Made by a program: the position numbers and the translations under genes. From Salinicola halophilus (GTDB lineage: Bacteria; Pseudomonadota; Gammaproteobacteria; Pseudomonadales; Halomonadaceae), in NCBI RefSeq assembly GCF_003206155.1, contig NZ_PZJV01000001.1, positions 595,007 through 659,006 on the forward strand: a DNA stretch of 64,000 nucleotides. Reading direction: 5' to 3'. Shown one piece after another: positions 8,280 to 18,084 of this stretch; position 1 is the first letter of the stretch; every line of letters starts with the position of its first letter. The notes under the pieces were generated by a model. The model did not search any database. It was not told where the DNA came from and saw only the letters and a program-made list of their open reading frames with translations.

Positions 8280-9560
8280 TCACCAGCGGTCACGCAGGCG
8301 ATAGAACGTGGTCGCCAGCGCGAGCAGTGGCACTCGCAGGCGTTCGCCCCCCGGAAACCGCCGGTGGGGGATCGCCGCCATCTCGTCGAACCGCGCCGGC
8401 TCGCCGTCGATCGCTTCCGCCAGCAGACACCCCGCCAGCCCCGCCAGCGCCATGCCGTGCCCCGAGTAGCCGTGCGCGTAATAGAGCGTGTCGCCGAGGC
8501 GCCCGAAATCCGGCGCCCGGTTGAGTGTGATGCCGACGTCTCCTCCCCAGCGATAATCGATTCGCGTTCCCGTCAGCGCCGGAAAGAGCGCGCTCATTTT
8601 CTCGCGCATGCGTCGATCGAGCGCGCGGGGCTCGCGGCCGCTGTAGCTCACCTCGCCACCGTAGAGCAGGCGCCGATCGGCGGAGAGCCGGTAGTAGTCG
8701 AGCACGAAATTGGCATCCGAGACCGCCGGATCGCTCGGCAGAATGCGGGAGGCGAGCGCCGCGTCGAGCGGCTCGGTGGCGATGATGTAATTGCTGACTC
8801 GCATGATGCGGCCATCGAGCTGCGGAACCAGCCCGTTCAGGTAGGCGTTACAGGCGACGACGACGGCGTTACACCGCACGCAGCCACTGGCCGTCATGAC
8901 CCGCGTGACGTCGCCACGCTCGACTCGCGTGACCGGGGAGCGAGCGAGCAACGTCGCCCCCGCGCGCTCGGCGGCGCGCGCCAGGCCGAGCGTGTAGTTG
9001 AGCGGATGAAGGTGGCCACCGGCAGCATCGAAAAGTCCGCCAAGGTAGGCATCGGTACGCACGTGATCGCGAAGGGCATCCCGGTCGAGCCAGCGCTCAC
9101 CGGTATAGCCGTAGATCTTTGCCATGCGCTCGGTATGCGCCTGCATGGCCTTGGCGTGGCGGGGTTTCACCGCCGCATGGACGTAGCCATGACGCAGATC
9201 GCAGGGAATATCGTGGCGCGCGATCAGGCGCTCGGTGAGGTCGACGGCTTCGCAGCTCATCGCCCAGAGACGACGCGCGGCATCCAGCCCGACGGCGTTT
9301 TCGATCGCCGGCATTTCGGTGCCGAAGCCCGGCAGTATCTGGCCGCCACTGCGCCCCGACGCACCGTGTCCGATCTCCCCAGCCTCCAACAGAACGACTC
9401 GATAGCCGCGCTCGGCCAGGTGCAGCGCCGCCGAGCAGCCGGTCACGCCACCGCCGACGATGCAGATATCTGTCGTCTCATCCCCTTGGAGAGCGCTTGT
9501 CGAAGCCAAGTCGAGCTGGCGGGTAGCGTGGTAGTAGCTGCGCGGTAACGAAACGCTCAT
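8280..9560 (-). CDS. FAD-dependent oxidoreductase, PuuB/OrdL type
   Basis: 426-residue DAO-family flavoprotein, likely cytoplasmic. The N-terminal Rossmann motif ICIVGGGVTGCSAALHL (about residues 32-48) is followed by LLEAGEIGHGASGRSGG, the second flavin-contact block typical of gamma-glutamylputrescine oxidases and related amino-acid oxidases. The C-terminal GYSGHGMALAG block is also conserved in PuuB. The reaction is oxidative deamination of a substrate amine with O2, but the substrate cannot be fixed: no other polyamine genes are nearby. It is convergent with the LysR gene (39 bp between stops) and has no clear ribosome site at the ATG. Confidence 0.82.
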   Translation of the reverse strand: MSVSLPRSYYHATRQLDLASTSALQGDETTDICIVGGGVTGCSAALHLAERGYRVVLLEAGEIGHGASGRSGGQILPGFGTEMPAIENAVGLDAARRLWAMSCEAVDLTERLIARHDIPCDLRHGYVHAAVKPRHAKAMQAHTERMAKIYGYTGERWLDRDALRDHVRTDAYLGGLFDAAGGHLHPLNYTLGLARAAERAGATLLARSPVTRVERGDVTRVMTASGCVRCNAVVVACNAYLNGLVPQLDGRIMRVSNYIIATEPLDAALASRILPSDPAVSDANFVLDYYRLSADRRLLYGGEVSYSGREPRALDRRMREKMSALFPALTGTRIDYRWGGDVGITLNRAPDFGRLGDTLYYAHGYSGHGMALAGLAGCLLAEAIDGEPARFDEMAAIPHRRFPGGERLRVPLLALATTFYRLRDRW

Positions 9561-9679
9561 GGCAAATCTTAAGCCCCGCTTAAATTAATGGTATCGTCGC
9601 TTTCGGACGAGCGCATCGGGAACCCATTCCGCAGCGACTCGTCGGCCTACCGAACGACCGCCGGCTACCGAGACCTCAC

Positions 9680-10459
9680 GTGGACCCGACAATTTCTCCC
9701 ACCTACCGCCCTTATTTTGCACACCATGGCCTGACGGATTTCGACGCGTTATGGGCGCTGACGCTCGAGCCGGTCGATCTGCCTAACCGCGAGCGCGGCG
9801 GTCACTCCGAAGTAACGCGGTTGACGCTCGATGCGCCGGGCCTGCCCACTCGTACCTTTTTCTTGAAGCGACAGACCAATCACCTCGGGCGCAGCCTGCG
9901 TCGACCTCTCGGCGAGCCGACATTCTCGCGCGAAGTGCGCAATATCGAGACGTTTCATCGCTTGGATATTCCAGCGCTGACCGTTGCCTACCATGCCGAG
10001 CGCCGCCGCGACCATAACTGGGAGGCGATCCTGGCAACGCCGGAACTGGAAGACTACACCGATCTCGTCTCGCTCAATGAGCAGTGGGAAGCGCTTTCAC
10101 AGCCGATTCGCCGGTCGATCGTCGTCAGCTGTGCGGCACTCCTGCGCCGACTGCACGCCAGACGCTGGCGCCACGGCAGCCTGTACGCCAAGCATGTGTT
10201 CTTGCGCCCCGATGCGGCCGCCACGCATGGCTTCGCCGCCTGTTTCATCGATCTGGAAAAGGCGCGGCCACTGATCAACCCGCGCCACGAGCGCCGCCGT
10301 GACGTTCAGCGCTTCGCTCGTCGCTTGACTCAGTGGGGGGGCGAAGAGTGGCGGCTCTTCCTGGACGAATATCTCGGGCGCTCGGGCGATGGCCGTCGTG
10401 ACGCACGCTGGCAGACGATTCTCGAAAGGGAGTCGCTTCAGTCAGCCGAGCGTAGCTGA
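9680..10459 (+). CDS. InaA/Kdo-WaaP-like kinase-fold protein
   Basis: 259-residue protein of the lipopolysaccharide-kinase (Kdo/WaaP) fold as in InaA. Features are a glycine-poor N-lobe with FFLKRQTNH (candidate ATP-binding Lys near residue 55), the catalytic-loop-like LRRLHARRWRHGSLYAKHVFL, and ACFIDLEKAR, which replaces a DFG-like motif. Such proteins phosphorylate LPS core sugars or have unknown stress roles. The start is GTG at 9680. Its 3' end overlaps the convergent moeB gene by 22 bp. It has no operon partner in the window, so function stays general. Confidence 0.75.
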   Translation: MDPTISPTYRPYFAHHGLTDFDALWALTLEPVDLPNRERGGHSEVTRLTLDAPGLPTRTFFLKRQTNHLGRSLRRPLGEPTFSREVRNIETFHRLDIPALTVAYHAERRRDHNWEAILATPELEDYTDLVSLNEQWEALSQPIRRSIVVSCAALLRRLHARRWRHGSLYAKHVFLRPDAAATHGFAACFIDLEKARPLINPRHERRRDVQRFARRLTQWGGEEWRLFLDEYLGRSGDGRRDARWQTILERESLQSAERS

Positions 10460-11193
10460 CAGACCGGACAGTGTGGATCACGCGGCAGCTCGAAACGCCG
10501 CCACTCGCCGCGAAGCCCGTCGAAGGTCGAAAGCCCCCGATGCGAGACACCCGCCCCACTCAAGAGCTTGAGCGCCTCCAGCGCCTGGAAGCTGCCGATG
10601 ACGCCGACTAACGGTGACACCACACCGCTTTCGGCGCAGCTGAGGGCATCCTCGCCCGCCTCATCGCCATACAGGCAGGCGTAACAAGGGCCCTCGGCAA
10701 CTCGGGGATCGAACACCGCGAGCTGACCGGAGAAGCGGATGGCAGCCCCGCTGACCAGAGGTGTCGCGGTCTCAACGCAGGCGCGATTGATCGGAAAACG
10801 GCTGGAGAAGCGGTCCGTGCAGTCGAGTACGACATCCGCCTGCGCCACCGCAGCGAGCAGTGCCTCGCCGGCCAGTCGGCTCGGCAGCGCTTCGATCCGG
10901 CAGTCGCCATTGAGTGCCAGTGCCGCTTTGGCGGCGGAGGCGGCCTTGCCAGACCCCAGTGAGGCCTCGGTATGCGCGATCTGGCGCTGCAGATTGGAGC
11001 GCTCGACGACGTCGTCATCGGCGACGGTCAGTCGCCCTACGCCGGAAGCTGCCAGGTAGAGCACCGCCGGTGAGCCCAGCCCGCCGGCCCCGACGATGAG
11101 CGCGTGCGACTCGAGCAGACGCGTCTGCCCCTCGACATCGATCTCGTCGAGCAGGATATGGCGGCTGTAGCGAAGTAGCTGGTCGTCGTTCAT
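10438..11193 (-). CDS. moeB: MoeB/ThiF-family sulfur-carrier adenylyltransferase
   Basis: 251-residue E1-like enzyme that adenylates the C-terminal Gly-Gly of a sulfur-carrier protein (MoaD or ThiS). The Rossmann motif ALIVGAGGLGSPAVLYLAAS and the LNRQ-like segment (SNLQRQIAH) lie in the first third. Zinc ligands appear as CYAC and CPVC pairs, and the likely active-site Cys lies in SCAESGVVSPLVG. I chose the ATG at 11193 because MNDDQLLRYSRHILL is the conserved beginning; the frame is open further upstream. In many gammaproteobacteria moeB follows hemA-prfA-prmC, but here lrp separates it from prmC. Confidence 0.87.
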   Translation of the reverse strand: MNDDQLLRYSRHILLDEIDVEGQTRLLESHALIVGAGGLGSPAVLYLAASGVGRLTVADDDVVERSNLQRQIAHTEASLGSGKAASAAKAALALNGDCRIEALPSRLAGEALLAAVAQADVVLDCTDRFSSRFPINRACVETATPLVSGAAIRFSGQLAVFDPRVAEGPCYACLYGDEAGEDALSCAESGVVSPLVGVIGSFQALEALKLLSGAGVSHRGLSTFDGLRGEWRRFELPRDPHCPVCQLRSAD

Positions 11194-11263
11194 GGCCTCT
11201 CGCGGGTTACGTCGGAAGTGGATCGGAGCGGGCAAAGGCGCGAATCGAGGGGGCGTACCCGAC

Positions 11264-11773
11264 TCAGCGCTCGTCGATCGCCTCGAGTTCGGGAATGGGT
11301 AGCGACAGGGCCTCTTTGACCTCCTCCATCACCACGTAGCTCTTCGACTCCTTGACCCCGGGCAGGGTCAGTACCACGTCGCCGAGAAGCTGACGATAGG
11401 CGGACATCTCGGGAATGCGACATTTGAGAATGTAGTCGAACTGGCCCGATACGAGGTGGCACTCCTGGATCTGCGGCAGCTCGGCAACGGCCCGACGAAA
11501 CTCGTCGAACACCGCTGGCGACTGCGTGCTGAGACTGATCTCGACGAACACCAGCAGATTCGACTTGAGCGCCTTGGGATCGAGCAGCGCCCGGTAGCCA
11601 CGAATGACGCCGGCGCGTTCAAGTCGTTTGACCCGCTCGAGACACGGCGTGGTCGACAACCCCACCTGAGTGGCGAGATCGACATAGGAGATGCGCGCGT
11701 TGTCCTGAAGACAGCGCAGAATGTTGAGATCGATACGGTCGAGCGAGCGCGATTTGGCTTTCATTGCTGTCAT
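11264..11773 (-). CDS. lrp: Leucine-responsive regulatory protein Lrp
   Basis: 169-residue Lrp/AsnC-family regulator, very close to E. coli Lrp throughout. The N-terminal HTH contains LDRIDLNILRCLQDNARIS and the family block TPCLERVKRLERAGVI. The C-terminal RAM effector domain contains IQECHLVSGQFDYILKCR and LPGVKESKSYVVMEEVKE, the latter almost as in true Lrp. It acts as a global regulator of amino-acid metabolism responding to leucine. Starts at 11773 or 11764 are both possible and neither has a strong ribosome site. It lies 70 bp upstream of moeB and about 245 bp from prmC, an uncommon place for lrp. Confidence 0.9.
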   Translation of the reverse strand: MTAMKAKSRSLDRIDLNILRCLQDNARISYVDLATQVGLSTTPCLERVKRLERAGVIRGYRALLDPKALKSNLLVFVEISLSTQSPAVFDEFRRAVAELPQIQECHLVSGQFDYILKCRIPEMSAYRQLLGDVVLTLPGVKESKSYVVMEEVKEALSLPIPELEAIDER

Positions 11774-11846
11774 TGTTCCAGCCAGTGGATCGAGAAACGT
11801 CGACCCCGCCCGCCTGGCACCGGCGGGGTCGGCGCGTTAGTACTAT

Positions 11847-11913
11847 CACAGCTGCGCGTCGCGGACATCCACCGCTGCGTGTCGCGGACGCCTACAGCTG
11901 CGCGCCGAGCCCA
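11847..11913. repeat. Imperfect 23-bp tandem repeat upstream of lrp
   Basis: Units 11847-11869 and 11870-11892 share CA(C/A)(A)GCTGCGYGTCGCGGAC, and a shorter third copy (TACAGCTGCGCGCCGAG) follows to about 11913. They lie 75-140 bp upstream of the lrp start and after the prmC stop. No other function is visible in this 244-bp gap. Confidence 0.5.
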
Positions 11914-12017
11914 TCGGTCCTCGCGAACGCCCCCGCCGAACGGTTCCCGGGCGGGTCATCGCCGAGCCCGACCGGGTCAGCCACGCAGCGCGAGGGAGCG
12001 TCGGGTAATGTCTCCCG

Positions 12018-12884
12018 TCACCGCTTTTGCGGCTCACCGTCCCAGCGGCCGCCGGTCACCCGCTCGCGGCCGCCCAGATCTTCGAAGGTCGCGACGTCGC
12101 GATAGCCGTGGTGCTCGAGGCGTCGCCGGAGCGTCGCCCCTTGTTCGAATCCGTGTTCGAGCCAGAGCCAGCCGCCGACGTTCAGATGCGTACGAGCGCC
12201 GATGACGAGCGTCTCGAGAGCGGCGAAACCGTCAGCGTCGGCGACCAGCGCGCTGCGTGGCTCGAACCGCACGTCTCCTCGAGTCAAGTGCGGGTCGTCG
12301 TCGGCGATATAGGGGGGATTGGAGACGATGACGTCGAATCGACGTCCGGCGAGCGCGGAGAACCAGTCACTGATCATCACCTCGACCTCAAGGCCGAGCC
12401 GTTCGGCGTTGGCCGCCGCCAGCGCCACCGCGTCGGCGGAGTCGTCGACAGCGCTGACCCGCCATCCGGGCCGCTCGCAGGCAAAGGCCAGCGCCACCGC
12501 GCCGGTACCGGTGCCGAGATCGAGCAGTGCTCCCGCTTGCCGTGGCGCCGAGGCCAGCGCCGCCTCGACCAGACGCTCGGTATCGGGACGCGGAATGAGC
12601 GTCGCCGCCGTGGTATCCAGTTCGAGCCCCCAGAACTCTCGCCGGCCGACGAGATAGGCAACCGGCCACCCCGCCTCGCGCCGAGCGAGCAGAGCGTCGA
12701 AGCGGTCTTGCGCATCGGCATCGAGAGGGCGATCGCCCCAGGTGTAGAGCCAGGTTCGCCCCACGCCGAGCACGTGCATCAGAAGGAGCTCGGCATCGAG
12801 CCGCGCCGAGTCGCTCTCAGTGAGGCGACCCGAGGCTCGCCGCAGCGCCTCATCGACCGTAAGCGGCGGACGAGTCTCAGGCAT
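12018..12884 (-). CDS. prmC: Peptide chain release factor N5-glutamine methyltransferase
   Basis: 288-residue SAM-dependent methyltransferase that methylates the Gln of the GGQ motif in release factors 1 and 2. The SAM site is [16 protein letters not shown] (about residues 112-127), and the substrate-specific motif is [14 protein letters not shown], where the NPPY tetrad binds the target glutamine. The gene overlaps the end of prfA by 8 bp, the classical arrangement in which the modifier follows its substrate gene. It is the last gene of the hemA-prfA-prmC operon; the gap to lrp downstream is about 245 bp. Confidence 0.95.
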   Translation of the reverse strand: MPETRPPLTVDEALRRASGRLTESDSARLDAELLLMHVLGVGRTWLYTWGDRPLDADAQDRFDALLARREAGWPVAYLVGRREFWGLELDTTAATLIPRPDTERLVEAALASAPRQAGALLDLGTGTGAVALAFACERPGWRVSAVDDSADAVALAAANAERLGLEVEVMISDWFSALAGRRFDVIVSNPPYIADDDPHLTRGDVRFEPRSALVADADGFAALETLVIGARTHLNVGGWLWLEHGFEQGATLRRRLEHHGYRDVATFEDLGGRERVTGGRWDGEPQKR

Positions 12885-13965
12885 CGCCCTGCAGCGCCGC
12901 CAGCTGATCGGCCTGATACTCGTTGATTAACGGCACCAGCACTTCGTCGAGATCGCCCCCGACCACCTCCCCCAGCTTGTAGAGCGTGAGATTGATGCGG
13001 TGATCGGTGAGCCGCCCTTGGGGAAAGTTATAGGTCCGGATGCGCTCGCTGCGATCGCCGGAGCCGACCAGCGAGCGGCGCGTGTCCGCCTGCTGCTGAC
13101 GCTGGCTGTCCACCGCCGACTGCTTGAGCCGCGCCGCCAGCAGCGACATCGCCTTGGCGCGGTTCTTGTGCTGACTGCGCTCTTCCTGGCACTCCACCAC
13201 GACACCGGACGGCAGATGAGTGATCCGGATCGCCGAGTCGGTGGTATTGACGTGCTGACCGCCGGCGCCGCTCGAGCGAAACGTATCCACGCGCAGGTCG
13301 TTGGCGTTGATGTCGATATCGCCGACTTCGCTCGCTTCCGGCATCACCGCTACGGTGCAGGCCGAGGTATGAATACGCCCCTGGGATTCGGTGGCGGGAA
13401 CGCGCTGAACGCGGTGTGCGCCGGATTCGAACTTGAGCATGGCATAGACGTTATCCCCCTTGATGCGGGCGATGACCTCCTTGTAACCGCCGTGCTCGCC
13501 GTGATTGGCGCTGACGACCTCCACGCCCCAGCCACGACGCTCGGCGTAGCGGGCGTACATGCGAAAGAGATCGCCGGCGAACAGTGCCGCTTCGTCCCCG
13601 CCGGTACCCGCTCGGACCTCGAGGAAGACGTTGCTGGCGTCGTCGGGATCCTTGGGCACCAGCTGACGTTTGAGCTCGGCCTCCTGCTCCTCCAGAGTCG
13701 CGCGGGCGGCGAGCCACTCCTCTTCGGCGAGCTCGCGCATCTCGGGGTCGCTGTCGTGTCGCATCTGTTCGGCGGCATCGATGTCACCTTCGGTCCGGCG
13801 ATACTGGAGCCATGACTCAACCACCGGCTCGAGTTCGGCATACTCGCGGGAATAACTGCGAAAGCGGGCCTGGTCGGCGATGGTATCGGGTTCGGAAAGT
13901 AGCGCGGACAGCTCCTCGAAGCGGTCCTGGAAGGCGTCCAGTCGTTCGCGCAGAGACGCTTTCAT
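12877..13965 (-). CDS. prfA: Peptide chain release factor 1
   Basis: 362 residues, the standard RF1 length. It recognises UAA and UAG and hydrolyses peptidyl-tRNA at termination. The catalytic GGQ lies in [19 protein letters not shown] (about residue 237), and the RF1-type anticodon-mimic region is present around residue 190 with [15 protein letters not shown]. The start ATG at 13965 overlaps the hemA stop by 4 bp (ATGA), which suggests translational coupling. The 3' end overlaps prmC. Confidence 0.97.
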   Translation of the reverse strand: MKASLRERLDAFQDRFEELSALLSEPDTIADQARFRSYSREYAELEPVVESWLQYRRTEGDIDAAEQMRHDSDPEMRELAEEEWLAARATLEEQEAELKRQLVPKDPDDASNVFLEVRAGTGGDEAALFAGDLFRMYARYAERRGWGVEVVSANHGEHGGYKEVIARIKGDNVYAMLKFESGAHRVQRVPATESQGRIHTSACTVAVMPEASEVGDIDINANDLRVDTFRSSGAGGQHVNTTDSAIRITHLPSGVVVECQEERSQHKNRAKAMSLLAARLKQSAVDSQRQQQADTRRSLVGSGDRSERIRTYNFPQGRLTDHRINLTLYKLGEVVGGDLDEVLVPLINEYQADQLAALQGDA

Positions 13966-15236
13966 GCGGAATCCTGTGTCGTTGCTGAGGCGTCGATCAG
14001 CAAGCTGTCGGCCGCCTGAATGATGTCTTGGCGTGACTCGCCCGAGGCCTCGCGAAGTCGCAGGGTCGGACCGTGCATGAGCTTGTTGGCGAGCTGATGC
14101 GAAAGCCGCTTGATGACCGTCTCGGGGTCCTCGCCTCGCGCCAGCTGTGCGAGCGCCTGTGCTTCGGCGTCGCGACGCAGCGACTCGCCGTGCTGACGAT
14201 AGCGCCGAATCAGATCGCCCGCGCCGCGCACGCGACGCTCGTGAAGCCAGTGCTCGACGCCCTGCTCGATGAGTCGCTCCGCCTGATGCGCAGCGACCTC
14301 GCGATGGCGCCGGTTCTCGGCGATCACCTGTTGCAGGTCATCGACGCTGTAGAGAAAGACGTCGTCGAGATCGCCCACCTCGGGCTCGATATCGCGGGGC
14401 ACGGCGATGTCGACCATGAAGATGGGCCGATGTCGGCGCACCTTGAGCGCCCGCTCGACCATCCCCTTGCCCAGAATGGGCAGATCGCTTGCAGTGGAAG
14501 CGATGACGATGTCCGCCTGCTCCAGCGCCTGGGGAATGCCGCCGAGTTCGATCGCCTTGCCCCCGCAGTCGTCGGCAAGCGCCTCCGCACGGGCCAGCGT
14601 ACGGTTGGCCACCGTGATCCCCAGAATTCCCGCCTCGCGCAGATGTCGGGCCACGAGCTCCACTGTCTCGCCGGCACCGATCAGCAACGCCCGGGCGCGG
14701 CCGAAGTCGTCGAAGATTCGGCTGGCGAGACTCACCGCGGCGTAGGCAACCGAAACCGGGTTCTCGCCGATCGATGTCTCGGTACGCACCTGCTTGGCGA
14801 TCGAGAAGGTCTGCTGGAACAGCCGCTCCAGCTCACTACCGAGACCGGCGTGCTCGCGGGCAAGCTGATAGGCATCCTTTAGCTGGCCGAGAATCTGCGG
14901 CTCGCCCAGCACCATCGAGTCGAGCCCGGCGGCCACGCGCATGAGATGCCGGGCGGCTTCGCCTTCGTGGTAGTGATAGGCGCTATTGAGCAGCTCATGA
15001 GCGGCCATGCCGTGAAAGCTGCTCAACCACTCCAGCAGCTGACTCTCGCCGCCATCGGCGGTGACGCAGTAGAGCTCGGTACGGTTGCACGTCGAAAGTA
15101 CCGCCGCTTCATGCACGTCCGGTAGCGCACGCAGCTGCCCCAGCGCCGCCGCGTACTGCGACGGTGAGAAAGCGACCCGCTCGCGCATGTCCACCGCGGC
15201 GGTCTTGTGATTGATACCCAGAGCTAGCAGCGTCAT
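13962..15236 (-). CDS. hemA: Glutamyl-tRNA reductase
   Basis: 424 residues. It reduces glutamyl-tRNA(Glu) to glutamate-1-semialdehyde, the first step of tetrapyrrole synthesis in most bacteria. The catalytic cysteine is in [12 protein letters not shown] (about residue 50), followed by [17 protein letters not shown] and the NADPH-binding [17 protein letters not shown] chose the ATG at 15236 because [13 protein letters not shown] is the conserved N-terminus; the frame stays open for 32 more codons without homology. It is the first gene of hemA-prfA-prmC. A TGC-TAAAAT extended -10 at 15533-15541 (minus strand) is the likely promoter. Confidence 0.96.
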   Translation of the reverse strand: MTLLALGINHKTAAVDMRERVAFSPSQYAAALGQLRALPDVHEAAVLSTCNRTELYCVTADGGESQLLEWLSSFHGMAAHELLNSAYHYHEGEAARHLMRVAAGLDSMVLGEPQILGQLKDAYQLAREHAGLGSELERLFQQTFSIAKQVRTETSIGENPVSVAYAAVSLASRIFDDFGRARALLIGAGETVELVARHLREAGILGITVANRTLARAEALADDCGGKAIELGGIPQALEQADIVIASTASDLPILGKGMVERALKVRRHRPIFMVDIAVPRDIEPEVGDLDDVFLYSVDDLQQVIAENRRHREVAAHQAERLIEQGVEHWLHERRVRGAGDLIRRYRQHGESLRRDAEAQALAQLARGEDPETVIKRLSHQLANKLMHGPTLRLREASGESRQDIIQAADSLLIDASATTQDSA

Positions 15237-15671
15237 GAAATCACAGTCGATAATCTTGCATGGGTCGAGCCGCCGGCATCGATTCACCCGAATGACACCT
15301 GGGAGGCCGGAGCCGCTTGGGCCCGGTCGCACACCGGCGGCAGCCGTCGAGAGGCTCGCCGAAACGGGGCGGGCCGAATACGGGGCCTCGTGCGTCGTTA
15401 CGCAGGTCCCGGTCGAACGGATGACGACACCGGCTCGAATCCGAGACGCCTGTTTCTCGAGACGCTAGCCTTTGCGGCCCCTCGCCTCTTGCAACGTCGC
15501 GTGTCGTCCAACCCTGCCCTCGCGGCGACGCCATTTTAGCACAACCGAAGAACGCTTAGCAGGCAAGCGTTTTGCGCCGGTGCACTCGGCACCGCCAAAC
15601 CGCCCGCGGCGCCGATTGACCCGCCGCATTCACCGGGTATGCTTGAGCCACCGATCGATCCCGAGGACGGC
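15237..15671. other. Divergent intergenic region hemA / TPR lipoprotein
   Basis: 435 bp without a supported gene. Promoters for both directions must lie here. The best minus-strand candidate is an extended -10 TGCTAAAAT at 15533-15541 with no good -35, which would give hemA a leader of nearly 290 nt. A small inverted repeat (AACGCTT at 15551-15557, AAGCGTT at 15565-15571) lies just upstream of it. Short frames in this region on both strands look like high-GC chance ORFs. Confidence 0.5.
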
Positions 15672-17438
15672 ATGTCCAAACGTCTGTTCTACGCCGCCGG
15701 CTGCGCGGCGCTGCTGACCGGCTGCCAAGGCATGTCGGCCGATTCCACCGCGTCTTCAGATCAGGATCCTCTGCGCAACGCGCCGCCGATCACCCGCGGC
15801 TTCGACGCCCAGGGGCTATCCGACGTGCTGCTCGCGGAGATGGCAGGTCAGCGCGGCAATTTTCGTCGCGCCGCGCTCGGCTATCAAGGCGCTGCCGAGC
15901 GCTATCGCTCGCCGGCGCTCGCCGAGCGGGCGACGCTCGCGGCGCGCTATACCGAAGACACCGACCTGCTCACCCAGACCGCCGCCCTGTGGCAGCGTCT
16001 CGCCCCCGAAGACGATGGGCCGGAGGCTCTGCTGTCGGGCATTGCCATCGATCGCGGCGACTGGCCCGCCGCCTTGGGACATCGCCTCGAACTCGCCCGT
16101 CAGGGGGGAGAGGCCGAGCTACTGTCGTTCATCGATCTGGCGCTCGAGTCCGGCGCGGCCATCGACGAACTCATTGCGCCACTGCGCGACTACGTCGCTG
16201 GCCATCCTACCGATCTCGATGCAGGTCTCGCGATGGCGAGACTCGAAGCCGTCGGCGGTGATCCCGCGGCGGCGCTGGCTCGCCTCGACCATCTGGCCGC
16301 GACGACGACCGTATCGGCGGAACTCTGGCTGGTACAGTCTCAGATCGCGCTGGGCGCGGGTGACACTGGCCTCGCCGAAGCCGCCGCCCAGCGCGGGCTC
16401 GCCCTCGCCCCGAGTGACAGCCGTTTCCTGCTGGCGCTATCGCAAAGTGCGATCGCCCGCGGTGACATTCCGGCCGCCGAGGCGCAGATCGATCGTCTGC
16501 TCAAGCGCTACCCCGACAACCCCACGCTTCGCATCGCGCTCGCCCGGCTCTACCTGCAGTCTGCCGCACCGGACGCGGCGCAACGACTGCTGCTGCCACT
16601 GCTGGATCGCGACGACACGCCGCCCGGCGCCTATCTACTGCTGGCGAGCATCGCCGAATCTCGGGGGGAGGCGGACAACGCGCTGCTCTATTACCGCCAG
16701 GTCCCCCCTGGCCCGGGTTTCAATGAATCACGAGCGCTGGCGATTCGAATGCTGGCACGCGATGCGCGCTACGCGACCCTTCAGGAGTTCGTCCGCATCG
16801 AGTCGCTCCGGCACACGCGTCAGCGCTCGACGCTGACACAGCTGGGTATCGAGGCGCTGGATGCGGCAGACCAGACGCAGGCGGCGGATGCGCTACTCAG
16901 CGATGCGCTAACCCAAGCGCCCAACGACGGCGATCTTCTCTATACCCGCGCCATGCGGGACTACACGCAGGGCAACGTTCCCCGAATGCTGGCGACACTT
17001 CGTCAGATCATCGAGCGCGATCCCAACGATGCCGCTGCACTCAACGCCCTTGGCTACACCCTGGCGACGGAAACCGATCGATTGGACGAAGCGCTTCCCC
17101 TTGTCGAGCGGGCGGCCGCCATCGATCCCGATAGCCCGGCGATCATGGATAGCCTTGGCTGGATCCATTTCCGACTCGGTGAGACGCAGAAGGCACTCGA
17201 CTACCTCCGGCGCGCTTACGACAAAGTTCCCGACCAGGAGATCGCTGCCCATCTCGCCGAGGCGCTGCTGACGCTCGGCCAGGCCGCCGAGGCAAGGCGC
17301 GTGATCGACGCGGCGATGGCGAACAGCGATACGCATCCGGCCATCGACGATCTGCTCCGCCGGCATCCCGAACTTGCGCCACCCTCTTCTCCGATTTCGA
17401 CAGGACGTCCCCATGCCGACGCGTCTACCGGCCAATGA
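15672..17438 (+). CDS. TPR-repeat outer-membrane lipoprotein
   Basis: 588 residues. The N-terminus MSKRLFYAAGCAALLTGCQG is a lipoprotein signal with the lipobox LLTGC, so the protein is probably anchored to a membrane, most likely the outer one. The rest is helical and alanine-rich, with TPR units. The clearest ones lie in the C-terminal third (ALNALGYTLATETDRLDEAL, then PAIMDSLGWIHFRLGETQKALDYLRRAY). Proteins of this type commonly sit directly upstream of lolB in Pseudomonas and Halomonas, function unproven. I use the ATG at 15672; an in-frame ATG at 15639 would put a charged stretch before the signal. Its end overlaps lolB by 26 bp. Confidence 0.8.
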   Translation: MSKRLFYAAGCAALLTGCQGMSADSTASSDQDPLRNAPPITRGFDAQGLSDVLLAEMAGQRGNFRRAALGYQGAAERYRSPALAERATLAARYTEDTDLLTQTAALWQRLAPEDDGPEALLSGIAIDRGDWPAALGHRLELARQGGEAELLSFIDLALESGAAIDELIAPLRDYVAGHPTDLDAGLAMARLEAVGGDPAAALARLDHLAATTTVSAELWLVQSQIALGAGDTGLAEAAAQRGLALAPSDSRFLLALSQSAIARGDIPAAEAQIDRLLKRYPDNPTLRIALARLYLQSAAPDAAQRLLLPLLDRDDTPPGAYLLLASIAESRGEADNALLYYRQVPPGPGFNESRALAIRMLARDARYATLQEFVRIESLRHTRQRSTLTQLGIEALDAADQTQAADALLSDALTQAPNDGDLLYTRAMRDYTQGNVPRMLATLRQIIERDPNDAAALNALGYTLATETDRLDEALPLVERAAAIDPDSPAIMDSLGWIHFRLGETQKALDYLRRAYDKVPDQEIAAHLAEALLTLGQAAEARRVIDAAMANSDTHPAIDDLLRRHPELAPPSSPISTGRPHADASTGQ

Positions 17439-18084
17439 TCGACCGTATCTCCCCTTTCCCCGGCCATGGCGCCGCTACCGGCCCTTAGGGGCCCTTTGCC
17501 TTGCACTCTGGCTAGCCGGCTGCGCCGGTCAGGCGCCGGTTCCCGACGTCCCCCGCCAGGGCGACGACTGGGAGCGCCAGCAGAATGATCTGGTCGCACT
17601 CGATACCTGGGAGATCGCGGGCAAGGTCGGGCTGCGCACACCGGATGACAGTACCAGCGCCAATCTCGACTGGTCCCAGACGCCGCAGCACTATCGGATG
17701 CTGATCAGCGGACCGTTCGGCACCGGGCGTAGCGTGCTCGAAGGCCGTGAAGGCTCGGTCGAGCTGACCACCGGTGACGGCACTTTCACGGCCGCCTCGC
17801 CCGAAGCCCTGATGCAGCAGCAGCTGGGCTGGTCGTTGCCGATTTCGGCCCTCGATTACTGGGTGCGCGGTCTACCGGCGCCGGGAACGGCATTCGAAAC
17901 TACGCCTGACGAGCTCGGCTTCCCCAAAGCGCTGCAACAGGCGGGCTGGCGTATCGAATATCGGGACTGGACCTATGCCGGCGACCTCTGGCTACCGCGA
18001 CGTCTGGTCATGACCTACGACGACGTCCGCGCCACGCTGGTGGTCAATGAGTGGCGGCCAGACACGGCCGACGCAACGCCATGA
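17413..18084 (+). CDS. lolB: Outer-membrane lipoprotein receptor LolB
   Basis: 223 residues. It receives lipoproteins from the periplasmic carrier LolA and inserts them into the outer membrane. A basic, somewhat long N-terminus leads to the hydrophobic stretch ending LWLAGCAG, a good lipobox. The mature domain has the LolB signature regions TWEIAGKVGLRTPDDSTSANLDW and the C-terminal GWRIEYRDW. The start at 17413 has AGGA upstream and overlaps the end of the TPR gene; earlier in-frame ATG at 17374 is less likely. It overlaps ispE by 4 bp (ATGA). The TPR-lolB-ispE group is probably one operon. Confidence 0.93.
   Translation: MPTRLPANDRPYLPFPRPWRRYRPLGALCLALWLAGCAGQAPVPDVPRQGDDWERQQNDLVALDTWEIAGKVGLRTPDDSTSANLDWSQTPQHYRMLISGPFGTGRSVLEGREGSVELTTGDGTFTAASPEALMQQQLGWSLPISALDYWVRGLPAPGTAFETTPDELGFPKALQQAGWRIEYRDWTYAGDLWLPRRLVMTYDDVRATLVVNEWRPDTADATP

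Noticed and set aside
15241-15717. Short frames on both strands between hemA and the TPR gene
   Set aside because: They overlap the probable promoters and conserved starts of both genes and encode low-complexity high-GC peptides.
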